Assembly (NCBI RefSeq): GCF_002929535.1 | Contig: NZ_PJJO01000058.1 | Location: 62,001-126,000 of the forward strand | DNA length: 64,000 nt | DNA from: Cryobacterium sp. Y11 | GTDB lineage: Bacteria; Actinomycetota; Actinomycetes; Actinomycetales; Microbacteriaceae | Direction of reading: 5' to 3' | Shown here: positions 9,935 through 18,972 of the stretch, one piece after another | How positions within the stretch are numbered: the first letter of the stretch is position 1 | How the letters are laid out: each line of letters begins with the position of its first letter | Made by a program: the position numbers and the translations under genes | The notes under the pieces: model-generated | Databases searched by the model: none | Told to the model about the DNA's origin: nothing | The model's input: the letters and a program-made list of their open reading frames with translations, nothing else

Positions 9935-10903
9935 CTACAAGGCCGAGCCACGCACTCCCTCAACGGCAGCCGCCGCGTGCAGGAGCTTGCGGGTATACGG
10001 ATGCTTCGGGGAGTCAACCAGTTCGGTCACCGAGGCGTGTTCGACGATGGCACCGTCGCGCAGAACCGCGACCCGGTGGCAGTTCTGGGCGGCCACACAC
10101 ACCGACTGGGTCACCAGAATCATGGTCAGTTCATGGGTGTGCTGGAGCGTCTGTAGCAGGGTGAAAATCTCGGTGGCACCCGCTGCGCCAAGGATCTTCG
10201 TCGAGTCGTCGGCCACTATGAGGTCGGGGCCGCCAGCGAGGGCACTGGCGATGTGCACGCGCTGCGCCTGCGTCGCCGACAGATGGTCTGGGTAGGCCAT
10301 GAATATCTCTTCCGGGCGGTCGAAACCGACATAGGAGAGCAGAGCGAGTGAGCGAGTATAAGCGACAGCTTTCGACAGGCCGATGACACCGCGCAACGGC
10401 GCAGCCAGCTGGGTTCCGACCGTGATGGTCGGGTCGAGGCTGCCGAGCGGGTCGCGTGGCAGATAAGCGATCGCGCCGCGTAGGCGATCGCGCCCGCGCC
10501 GGGACAGACCGACCAATTCGAGGCCGTTGAACAGAATCGACCCAGAATGGATGCTCGCGGGCGTCGGCAATACCCCGGCAATCGACTGGGCAACTTGCAC
10601 GGCCCCGGAGCCGGCGTCACCGACGAGACCGATCACCTCACCGCGCGTGATGGAGAGCGAAATGCCACCGACCAGCGATGGTGCGTTCCCCTGGGGTGTC
10701 GCCGCAACCCGCAGACCGCGCACATCGAGCAGCGTTTGCGATCGAAACCAGTGCGAGGGCATCGGTTCGCCCGGCACAATTCTCTCGCGCGGCCGGGACT
10801 CATCGGCCAAGACGGCCGGCGGGGTGAGCGCGGAATGCGCAGATGGGATGCCCGCACGAATCGCATCATTCAACCGACGAAGTGTTGCGCGAGAGTCACA
10901 CAT
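9935..10903 (-). CDS. OppD/DppD-like ABC ATPase with degenerate catalytic motifs
   Basis: An uninterrupted ORF of about 322 residues, with the overall layout of oligopeptide-type ATPases including the C-terminal HPYTRKLLHA motif. Every catalytic element is altered. The Walker A position reads GDAGSGAVQ instead of GxxGxGKS, the signature reads LSATQAQR instead of LSGGxxQR, Walker B ends in ADDST instead of ADEPT, and the switch histidine is glutamine (LVTQS). It is therefore unlikely to hydrolyse ATP. No permease or binding protein is nearby; it sits upstream of the small ORF and gabD. The start is uncertain: an ATG at 10903 (chosen) or a GTG at 10960 adding 19 residues. Confidence 0.75.
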   Translation of the reverse strand: MCDSRATLRRLNDAIRAGIPSAHSALTPPAVLADESRPRERIVPGEPMPSHWFRSQTLLDVRGLRVAATPQGNAPSLVGGISLSITRGEVIGLVGDAGSGAVQVAQSIAGVLPTPASIHSGSILFNGLELVGLSRRGRDRLRGAIAYLPRDPLGSLDPTITVGTQLAAPLRGVIGLSKAVAYTRSLALLSYVGFDRPEEIFMAYPDHLSATQAQRVHIASALAGGPDLIVADDSTKILGAAGATEIFTLLQTLQHTHELTMILVTQSVCVAAQNCHRVAVLRDGAIVEHASVTELVDSPKHPYTRKLLHAAAAVEGVRGSAL

Positions 10904-11176
10904 GATCAGCTCGCATTTCGGTAGGGCGAGAGCAGCGACTGTAACGTGGAACTGACGCACACAACCGAAACTCCCTGGTGCGGGAAACGTGAGTGTGCCC
11001 TAATCAAGAACACCGTCACGCGTATCCAATATTACCTACGGTAGAGCCAACAACGTACCGGTTTGTTTTCGCCTCTCAAGCGGATTCCGCCATCCCAGTA
11101 GTCATCTCAGTGGTCGCCCCAGTAGTCGGTCCAGTGGCCGCTTGGGCGGCCGCGGGTCGGGCGGGTGTCAGAGAGG

Positions 11177-12664
11177 TCAGCGCGGTGAGTGTGCCTCGAG
11201 AAACTGGTATACCTCGGTCTGGTCGACCCCGGGAAAAGTGCCGGTGGGCAACGCGGCGAGCAGGCTCGTCGGCGTGCGCGCAGCGGGCCAGGACTGCCCG
11301 GCCCAGCGATCGGCCAGGTTGTCCGGCGCCCGGCGGCAGCAGGACTCGTCGGGGCACAGCGATACGGCCCGGTTGGCCGTTTCCCGCCCGCGAAACCACT
11401 TCACGTGGGCAAAAGGAACGCCGACACTGACCGAATACTCGCCCTCCTTCGCCTTCTCAATGCGGGAGGTGCACCAGAAGCTGCCGGCCGGCATATCGGT
11501 GTACTGGTACCAGGCGCTGAAGCGATCGGCGACGTCGAACACGGTGCGGGCGGTCCAGCTGCGGCAGACCGTTGTGCCCTCGACCGCGCCGAGGGCGTCG
11601 CTCGGAAACCGCACGTGGTCATTCTCGTAGGCCTTGATGATGGTGCCAGACTCGTGCACCTTCATGAAGTGCACCGGAATGTCGAGCCTGGCGGTGGCTA
11701 GGTTAGTGAATCGGTGCGCGGCCGTTTCATAGGAGACCGCGAAGGCGTCGCGCAGGTCTTCCATCGAGATGCGCCGGAGCGTCTTTGCCTCGGTGAGCAT
11801 GCGCACGGCGTCGCGCTCCGGCAGCAGAATGGCCGCGGTGAGGTAGTTTGTCTCGACGCGCTGCCGCAAAAATTCTGCATAACTTTTCGGTTCCTCGTGT
11901 GCGCAGAGTTGGCTGGCGAAGGCCTGCACGATGGGCGAGCGGGAGTCCCGCGAGGCCGAACGGTTAGTTGGCAGATAGATGCGCCCGTTGCGCTTGTCGG
12001 TGACTGACCGGGTGGAGTGCGGCAGGTCGTTCACGTAGTGCAGCGAGAATCCCAAATGCGTGGCCATGTCGGCGACGAGCTGCTGCGACACCGGCCCGCC
12101 GGAGTGCCCGACCGCGCTGAGAATTTCGAGGGCCTGCGCTTCAAGTTCGGGAAAATAGTTATCCTGCTGCCGCATGATTTGGCGCAGGGCAGAGTTGGCG
12201 CGTCTGGCTTCCTCCGGGGTGGCCGCGCGTTCTCGGTTGAGTCGGTCAATCTCGTTGTGCAGGCTCAGGATGGTCTGCAGGGTCTCATCGCTCTGCCCTT
12301 TACTTACACGGATTCGGGGCAGGCCGAGCGCTTGAAACACCGGGCCGCGCTGGGCGCGCTCGACCGAGATCTCCAGGGCGGCCCGCTCGGAGGGGGCATC
12401 CGTTCGGATGAGCTCGTCGAGGGTGGTATCGAGCGCGCGGGCGATCGCGCGCAGCAGGGACAGTCGCGGTTCGCGTTTGCCGTTCTCCATCATCGACACC
12501 TGCGACGGCGCGCGGTCGATGGCGGCGGCAAGGGTGTCGAGCGTCATGCGGCGACTGGTGCGCAGCTCGCGGATTCGCCGCCCGATGGTGAGCGCGTCGA
12601 GTTCGGGATCATCGTTGGCGAGCGAAGTGAGTGCGGCGAGGGCGGTGGAGTCGGTGGATAGCAT
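11177..12664 (-). CDS. ramB: RamB/ScfR-type XRE regulator of acetate/glyoxylate metabolism
   Basis: About 495 residues. An N-terminal XRE helix-turn-helix (IGRRIRELRTSRRMTLDTLAAAIDRAPSQVSMMENGKREP in segments, about residues 26-65) is followed by an IrrE/M78-like region and a Cys-containing C-terminal domain, as in the short-chain fatty acyl regulator family. In Corynebacterium and Mycobacterium, RamB controls acetate and glyoxylate genes. Here it is divergent from malate synthase, which supports the same role. I chose the ATG at 12664; the frame extends upstream to 12796, but that would nearly close the 152-bp gap and cover the palindrome. Autoregulation through that palindrome is an inference. 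Confidence 0.88.
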   Translation of the reverse strand: MLSTDSTALAALTSLANDDPELDALTIGRRIRELRTSRRMTLDTLAAAIDRAPSQVSMMENGKREPRLSLLRAIARALDTTLDELIRTDAPSERAALEISVERAQRGPVFQALGLPRIRVSKGQSDETLQTILSLHNEIDRLNRERAATPEEARRANSALRQIMRQQDNYFPELEAQALEILSAVGHSGGPVSQQLVADMATHLGFSLHYVNDLPHSTRSVTDKRNGRIYLPTNRSASRDSRSPIVQAFASQLCAHEEPKSYAEFLRQRVETNYLTAAILLPERDAVRMLTEAKTLRRISMEDLRDAFAVSYETAAHRFTNLATARLDIPVHFMKVHESGTIIKAYENDHVRFPSDALGAVEGTTVCRSWTARTVFDVADRFSAWYQYTDMPAGSFWCTSRIEKAKEGEYSVSVGVPFAHVKWFRGRETANRAVSLCPDESCCRRAPDNLADRWAGQSWPAARTPTSLLAALPTGTFPGVDQTEVYQFLEAHSPR

Positions 12665-12701
12665 GCCGACAGTGTCACACACTTCAAAAGTTTCGGCAAT
12701 C

Positions 12702-12721
12702 AGAATAAACGGGTTTATTCT
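12702..12721. promoter_or_regulatory. Candidate RamB operator between ramB and aceB
   Basis: AGAATAAACGGGTTTATTCT has perfect 9-bp arms around GG and lies 38 bp upstream of the ramB start and 95 bp upstream of aceB. A second candidate, AAAAGTTTCGGCAAT (12686-12700), partly resembles the published corynebacterial RamB box (AAAGTTTGCAAA). Binding is not shown by sequence alone. Confidence 0.5.
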
Positions 12722-12816
12722 GCACCGGCATTTCGGTTTGCGGCCGTGCAATCGGGACAGAGTATGAATTAGGCAATCACCAATCGGCATCATCAACTTT
12801 CGCGAGGAGTCAGACC

Positions 12817-14514
<1,698 letters not shown>

Positions 14515-14532
14515 CTTTTACGGCGTTCGCGA

Positions 14533-14597
14533 AAGCGGGCAAACGGTTGCTTCGCCCCGGCATCATCACAGGGGTAAGCGGCTGTTTGCCCGTTTTT
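14533..14597 (+). terminator. Terminator after aceB
   Basis: A long interrupted hairpin. GCGGGCAAAC and downstream GCTTCGCCCC pair with GGGGTAAGC and GTTTGCCCGT, and TTTTTCG follows. It starts about 18 bp after the aceB stop. Confidence 0.8.
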
Positions 14598-14636
14598 CGT
14601 TGCCCTTTTGGAGCGGGCCACCAACCGGTGGTCCAT

Positions 14637-14740
14637 CCCCCAGTTTGGGGGGAAGGTGGCACCCAATGGGGGGCATACATGAGTTTCTATCAACTCTAAG
14701 GTTCATGAGGGGGATGGTGAAATAGTTCCACTATTTCACC
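14637..14740 (+). promoter_or_regulatory. Leader copy A: CCCCCA-N3-TGGGGG box, shared promoter block and hairpin
   Basis: CCCCCA GTT TGGGGG (14637-14651) is followed, at a box-centre distance of 29 bp, by GCATAC. The block ending GGGGGATGGTGA matches copy B (16534-16635) upstream of the TasA-like gene almost base for base, with the same spacing. The distance from box to presumed -10 would put an activator near -42. A perfect 10-bp stem (GGTGAAATAG/CTATTTCACC, 14716-14740) follows. No gene lies downstream on this strand. Confidence 0.6.
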
Positions 14741-14857
14741 GTGACCTTCTGGACCTGAGCGTGGCAGTTCGGGTTGGCACGCGCCGGGCGAAGGAAACGC
14801 AACAGAGAGGTAGCTCGGGTGTCGCTGTCAGGTAGCGACGCCCGGGCTATTCTCCTC
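14686..14857 (+). ncRNA. Candidate small RNA from orphan leader copy A
   Basis: The region between aceB and phrB has a promoter-like block shared with the secreted-protein locus, a perfect 10-bp stem-loop (14716-14740), and at its end a 16-bp hairpin (14811-14826 with 14834-14849, two G-T pairs, loop GTCAGGT) followed by TTCTCCTC, which resembles a terminator. No convincing ORF is present; the longest candidate is 24 codons from a GTG at 14761. A transcript of about 170 nt is inferred from structure only. A decayed leader is the alternative. Confidence 0.35.
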
Positions 14858-14894
14858 ACGAGGTAGAAAGCTCACCGTTCGGGAGAAAGATGGC

Positions 14895-16391
14895 TCAGCC
14901 AGCGGGCTGAGCTTTGACCCTGTCGTAGGCGGCGAGGGCTGCCCGGCGAGTTTCGCCGAGGTCTACGAGCGGGGCCGGGTAAGCATCCGCGCCGTATTCG
15001 GGCACATTGGCACGGATGTACTGCTCGTGCGGGTCGAACTTGGCAGCCTGCAGGTTGGGATTGAAGATACGAAAATAGGGCGCAGCATCCGCCCCGGAAC
15101 CGGCCACCCACTGCCAGCCGAACGGGTTGCTGGCGGCGTCGGCATCGACCAGGGTGTCCCAGAACCAGCGCTCGCCCTCACGCCAGTCGACCAACATATT
15201 CTTGATCAGGAATGAAGCGGTGACCATGCGTACTCGGTTATGCATACTTCCGGTGCGCCAGAGCTCGCGCATGCCGGCGTCGACGAGCGCGTAACCGGTG
15301 CGGCCTTGCTGCCAGGCGCCCAGGGCCGCGTTGTCGAGCGGCGGCCACGGGAAAGCGTCGAAGGCGGGCCGCAGGTTTTTCGTTGCGAGGTCGGGGGCGT
15401 GAAACAGCACGTGGTACGCGAACTCGCGCCAGCCGAGTTCGGTGAGAAACCGGGTGGCGCTTGACAGCGCCGGGCCCGAAAGATTGCTCCGAGCTCGCTC
15501 TGTGGCGGCCCAGACCTGGTGCGCGCTGATCTCACCCCAGCGCAAGTACGGCGACAGCCGCGACGTGGCGTTCTGGGCCGGTTCGTCACGTTCGGTGGCG
15601 TAACGGGGCAGCGATTCAGTCAGAAAATGCTCGAGCATGTGCTGAGCGGATGCCTCGCCCGGCACCCACGCCGCGCGCAGCCCGGCCGCCCAGTCGGGTG
15701 CGCGGGGCTCGAGGCCCCAGTCGTCGAGGTCGTCGGAGGCGAGTGCTGCGGGGGACGGAGTGTCGGAGGGCTGATGGTCGGACGGGATGCCGTCGGCGGG
15801 CACGTCAGTTGCGGCGATGCGACCGCTCCAGCCGGGAATGCTGGCGGGCGCCGGGTAGGGCGCGCGCGGAGGGGGGCCAGCGGTGCAGGCGCGCCAGAAC
15901 GGCGTGAACACCGAATAGGAGCCACCCTGACCGGTTTGAATTGTCCACGGTTCGAACAGCAGTGAACCCGAAAAGCTGTGGGCTTCCACGCCGTGCGCGA
16001 TCAAGTCGGCCTTGATCGCGGTATCGATCGTGCGTTCCGCCGCGCCGTAACGGCGATTCCAGAAGACGGCAGCGGCATCCGTTTCGCTAACGATTTCGGC
16101 GATGATCGCGGCTGCCGCGCCGCGGCGCAGAACGAGCCGACCGCCGAGGGCCTCAAGCGTGGCAGCGAGCGATGTGAGGCTCTGGTGCAGCCACCAGCGC
16201 GCGGCGCCGCCGAGTGGACGCACGCCGGGGGACACGTCGTCAAGTATGTACACGGCCAGGATCGGCCGGTCGCGGGCCAGGGCAGCGTGCAGGGCTGGAT
16301 GGTCGGCGACCCGCAGATCGTCGCGGAACCAGACTATGACGGGGCCGGCGTGCTCGCCGGAGCGGGCCGAGGCGGCGGTGGGCGAAGTCAT
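14895..16391 (-). CDS. phrB: Deoxyribodipyrimidine photolyase
   Basis: A 498-residue flavoprotein that repairs UV-induced cyclobutane pyrimidine dimers with light. The N-terminal antenna domain begins VIVWFRDDLRVADHPAL. The C-terminal FAD domain shows SRLSPYLRWGEIS, TRFLTELGWREFAYH, GRTGYALVDAGMRELWRTGS, MHNRVRMVTASFLIKN and DADAASNPFGWQWVAGSG, all canonical class I photolyase. The ATG at 16391 has AAGGAGACGCCC directly upstream; an open frame to 16448 has no such site. It is transcribed toward the aceB terminator and divergently from the TasA-like gene. Confidence 0.95.
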   Translation of the reverse strand: MTSPTAASARSGEHAGPVIVWFRDDLRVADHPALHAALARDRPILAVYILDDVSPGVRPLGGAARWWLHQSLTSLAATLEALGGRLVLRRGAAAAIIAEIVSETDAAAVFWNRRYGAAERTIDTAIKADLIAHGVEAHSFSGSLLFEPWTIQTGQGGSYSVFTPFWRACTAGPPPRAPYPAPASIPGWSGRIAATDVPADGIPSDHQPSDTPSPAALASDDLDDWGLEPRAPDWAAGLRAAWVPGEASAQHMLEHFLTESLPRYATERDEPAQNATSRLSPYLRWGEISAHQVWAATERARSNLSGPALSSATRFLTELGWREFAYHVLFHAPDLATKNLRPAFDAFPWPPLDNAALGAWQQGRTGYALVDAGMRELWRTGSMHNRVRMVTASFLIKNMLVDWREGERWFWDTLVDADAASNPFGWQWVAGSGADAAPYFRIFNPNLQAAKFDPHEQYIRANVPEYGADAYPAPLVDLGETRRAALAAYDRVKAQPAG

Positions 16392-16533
16392 GGGCGTCTC
16401 CTTGCGACTACTCCAAGTGTGTACCCTACCGCGACCAGGGCGATGCACAGCATGTGGGTGTTTTCACGGAGCCAAGGGGCGTCGCTGTGCTGAATGCGGG
16501 CGATTTTCGTCCTGTTGGCGGGCCATATTCTAT

Positions 16534-16635
16534 CCCCCAGATTGGGGGTCTTCCAAGAACAGATGGGGAGCATACCTGAGGCTGTCTCACCACTACGGTT
16601 CGATGTGGGGATGGTGAGAACGATCCATTATTCCA
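16534..16635 (+). promoter_or_regulatory. Leader copy B: CCCCCA-N3-TGGGGG box and promoter block of the SipW/TasA-like locus
   Basis: CCCCCA GAT TGGGGG (16534-16548) lies 29 bp (centre to GCATAC) upstream of the same block found in copy A. The block holds GCATACCTGAG and GGTTCGATGTGGGGATGGTGA. It ends about 30 bp before the TasA-like start. This looks like an activator-binding palindrome at about -42 and a promoter; the regulator is not in the window. Confidence 0.6.
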
Positions 16636-16666
16636 CCTCGAAACCGACAATTTGAAAGGTAAATCA

Positions 16667-17272
16667 ATGAACAAGCTCCTCACAGGGTCCATCGCCGGCG
16701 CCGCCGGTATCGCACTCCTCCTCGGCGGTGCAGGCACCTTCGCGCTGTGGAATTCCGAAGCGTCAATCGTTGGCGGAACCATCAATGCCGGCACGCTGAC
16801 CGTCGCCGCGGGAGACGGCGTCTGGGCTGACCAGAACGGCAAGATTGCCATCGCTGACTACCTCATTGTTCCGGGCGACACGCTCACCTACAAGACCGTA
16901 CTCGACGTGAAAGCAGAAGGTGACAACATCATGGCCCGACTCACCGTCGGCGATGGCAAGCTCGTTGCGGACAGTGCGTCTGATGCAGACAAGATGCTGG
17001 AGAGAATCCTCAAGGAGGACACCACAGTCGAGGTGCTGGAATTGGATGAAGGACAGGAAAGCCGCAAGCCGAAGCCTGGTAGCGAGCCCCTCCTCCTGAC
17101 GGAAGATGACGCGAAGTACCTCGTCACCGTGACGATCACGTTCCCGGCCGGGGATAAGGGTCCCGGCGCCAAGGACAAGGGTCCCGCCATTGATGACGAC
17201 ATAGCGAAGACCGGACAGGTTGACCTCTCCGGCATCGCCGTGACGCTCGCTCAGTACCTGGAACTGTCATAG
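16667..17272 (+). CDS. SipW-dependent exported protein, TasA/RER_14450-like
   Basis: A 201-residue secreted protein. The N terminus (MNKLLTGSIAGAAGIALLLGG then AGTFALWNSEASIVGG) is the SipW-cognate signal type: a hydrophobic core followed by a TxALW motif close to the cleavage site. The body contains INAGTLTV, VPGDTLTYK and a C-terminal VDLSGIAVTLAQ, a layout seen in the alternate-signal exported family related to the biofilm fibre protein TasA/CalY. Gly-Asp-Lys-rich segments (GDKGPGAKDKGP) occur near residue 165. The ATG at 16667 follows GAAAGGT. The next gene encodes the matching signal peptidase. Confidence 0.85.
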   Translation: MNKLLTGSIAGAAGIALLLGGAGTFALWNSEASIVGGTINAGTLTVAAGDGVWADQNGKIAIADYLIVPGDTLTYKTVLDVKAEGDNIMARLTVGDGKLVADSASDADKMLERILKEDTTVEVLELDEGQESRKPKPGSEPLLLTEDDAKYLVTVTITFPAGDKGPGAKDKGPAIDDDIAKTGQVDLSGIAVTLAQYLELS

Positions 17273-17307
17273 TCCCTCGCTAGACACAACCACGAAAGGA
17301 GAGTCGC

Positions 17308-17982
17308 GTGAAAGTTCGGGCTTCCCACGCGACTCTCCCGGTTGATCCGCCTCTGGGCGCTCAGCCCGACCCGATCAAGCAAGCCGCTGGTCTGTGGCAC
17401 TCGGTCGGGTTCGCCCTCAGCGCCGCCCTGCTGGTGCTCGTTGTCGCCCTGGCCGTGGTGCTGATCGTCGTGCCGAAGGCCACCGGGTCGATTCCCCTGA
17501 CCGTACTCACCAGCTCGATGGAGCCGAGCTTTCCGCCCGGCACTCTCATTATCGTGCGGCCCGTCGCGGTGGATGACCTGGTGCTGGGTGATGTTGTCAC
17601 GTACCAGATGGAGACCGGAAAGCCTGGCGTGATCACCCATCGCATCACCGCGATTAACTCGACGGCTGGCGAGCGCGCGTTCGTCACGAAGGGCGACAAC
17701 AACTCTCAAGCGGATGCCGACGCGGTGCTCGAAGGTCAAATTCAGGGCCGGCTCTGGTATTCGGTGCCGCTGATTGGTTACGTCAACAGTGCGATCAATG
17801 GTGCAAACCGCGCCTGGATCATTCCGGTGACCGCGACATTACTGTTTTGCTACGCGGGCTACATGTTCGTGAGCGGCGCTGCCGCCAGCGTTAGGCGGCG
17901 CCGCGACGCAGCCCAATTCGGAGGTAGACCGGCAGGTTCGGTTGTGGCCAACCGTGACTCGATAGACCAAGCAAACCACTAA
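17308..17982 (+). CDS. sipW: SipW-type (S26B) signal peptidase I
   Basis: A 224-residue membrane peptidase. The N-terminal helix is about residues 32-56. The nucleophile serine lies in VLTSSMEPSFPPGTLI, box C-type residues in DLVLGDVVTYQ, and a histidine in VITHRITAI replaces the lysine of P-type peptidases, as in archaeal and eukaryotic ER-type and Bacillus SipW enzymes. A second membrane helix near 170-190 precedes a basic tail. The GTG start follows GAAAGGAGAG. It probably processes the three exported proteins encoded around it. Confidence 0.92.
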   Translation: MKVRASHATLPVDPPLGAQPDPIKQAAGLWHSVGFALSAALLVLVVALAVVLIVVPKATGSIPLTVLTSSMEPSFPPGTLIIVRPVAVDDLVLGDVVTYQMETGKPGVITHRITAINSTAGERAFVTKGDNNSQADADAVLEGQIQGRLWYSVPLIGYVNSAINGANRAWIIPVTATLLFCYAGYMFVSGAAASVRRRRDAAQFGGRPAGSVVANRDSIDQANH

Positions 17983-18435
17983 AACGTTGATATTTTCATG
18001 AGGAACTGATGAGATCGTCTGAAAATCGTGTACGCACGGGCCATATTTGCGCAATTGCGCAAAACCCCGATTCCCCGTACTGGGGGTTGGGACGGAACAG
18101 ACAAGGCTGTCTGTCCCACCTAGTGTGTGAATCGCGGATGGAGCTACGGGCGAAGAAAACACCAACGGGCTGCAGCAATTCATTACCCACTCCCCAGGGC
18201 TGTGGACGCCCAGCCGCAGCACTGCCGCGCTTGCCCCGCGGCGATCACGAAGCGGATGCTTCTGACGTTGCTTTACGCCTGCCGATTGTTAGCCTGAAAT
18301 CACCCGAAGTTTTCAGGCCAGCACTCGAAGGGCCGCACCGCGGGTCGTACCGGTCTTCTCCGGGTACCCGCCACTTAGCGACGGGCACCCGGAGCCGTCA
18401 GCATCCACTCTCGATCTGCGAAAGCCGGTGACATT
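17983..18435 (+). promoter_or_regulatory. 453-bp intergenic leader with diverged box copy C
   Basis: A third, weaker version of the leader lies at about 18046-18145. GGGCCATATT precedes it as in copy B, the box is TCCCCG TAC TGGGGG (18072-18086), and GGAACAGA and GGCTGTCTG follow as in copy B. An open frame from 18009 exists but has no ribosome site or recognisable product. It probably carries the promoter and 5' leader of the exported protein at 18436. Confidence 0.45.
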
Positions 18436-18969
18436 GTGAAATCGTTTCTGCTCGCGAGCGCGGCCATCTTGGGCGCGACCCTGTTGGCTACCGCCACCGT
18501 CGGCGGAACGTACGCCCTGTTGAACTCAAGCACCGACCTCGGCCCGGCAGTCACGATCCAGGCCGGAACGGCAACGCTCACCATCACATCATCACTCACG
18601 ATGCCCAGCACCGCGCTGTATCCCGGCGCTAGAAATGTCGGCACGGTCACCGTGCAGAATGACGGTACAGTGCCGCTCCAGCTTCGCCTCGCCGGCTTGA
18701 CTCCACCGACGGCACAGACCACGCTGTCCGACGCTCTGATCGTGGGGGCGCAAGTCGTTTCGGCGGTCGAAGAGTGCGAGTCGAGCCTTGCCCCCATCGT
18801 TACGGGTACCTTCGCCAACGCACCGAGCACCGACCTCGGCACGACCCTAGCTCCCGGTGCCGCGGCGATTCTCTGTGTCTCGGTGATGCTCACAGCGGAT
18901 GCCCCGACCGACAGCCAATCCCTGGCAGCCACGAACTTCGAAATTCGTATCGACGGACGACAGGTCTAA
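18436..18969 (+). CDS. Exported protein with SipW-class signal peptide
   Basis: A 177-residue secreted protein. The signal region MKSFLLASAAILGATLLATA then VGGTYALLNSS has the SipW-cognate pattern (G-T-Y-A-L-L). The mature part looks like a beta-sandwich: GTATLTITSSLTM, VGTVTVQNDGTVPLQLRLAG, and a C-terminal FEIRIDGRQV. Two cysteines (in EECESS and ILCVSV) may form a disulphide. The GTG start is chosen because the signal sequence begins immediately; the ribosome site is weak. No specific function is recognised. By context it is a cell-surface or matrix component. Confidence 0.78.
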   Translation: MKSFLLASAAILGATLLATATVGGTYALLNSSTDLGPAVTIQAGTATLTITSSLTMPSTALYPGARNVGTVTVQNDGTVPLQLRLAGLTPPTAQTTLSDALIVGAQVVSAVEECESSLAPIVTGTFANAPSTDLGTTLAPGAAAILCVSVMLTADAPTDSQSLAATNFEIRIDGRQV

Positions 18970-18972
18970 GCC

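Noticed and set aside
11076..11176. Additional gene beyond the ramB 3' end
   Set aside because: The region holds a short degenerate repeat of CAGTAGTC/CAGTGGTC, and the possible minus-strand product is low-complexity Thr/Gly without a start site.
12665..12796. Longer N terminus for the RamB-like regulator
   Set aside because: It would extend through the 20-bp palindrome and most of the divergent promoter region, and adds residues not typical of the family.
16392..16448. Longer N terminus for the photolyase
   Set aside because: The ATG at 16391 has AAGGAG upstream and gives the normal photolyase N terminus; the extension lacks both.
18009..18431. Possible 140-codon gene in the SipW locus
   Set aside because: It has no ribosome site, signal or recognisable domain, and covers the diverged box copy C, so it is more likely leader sequence.
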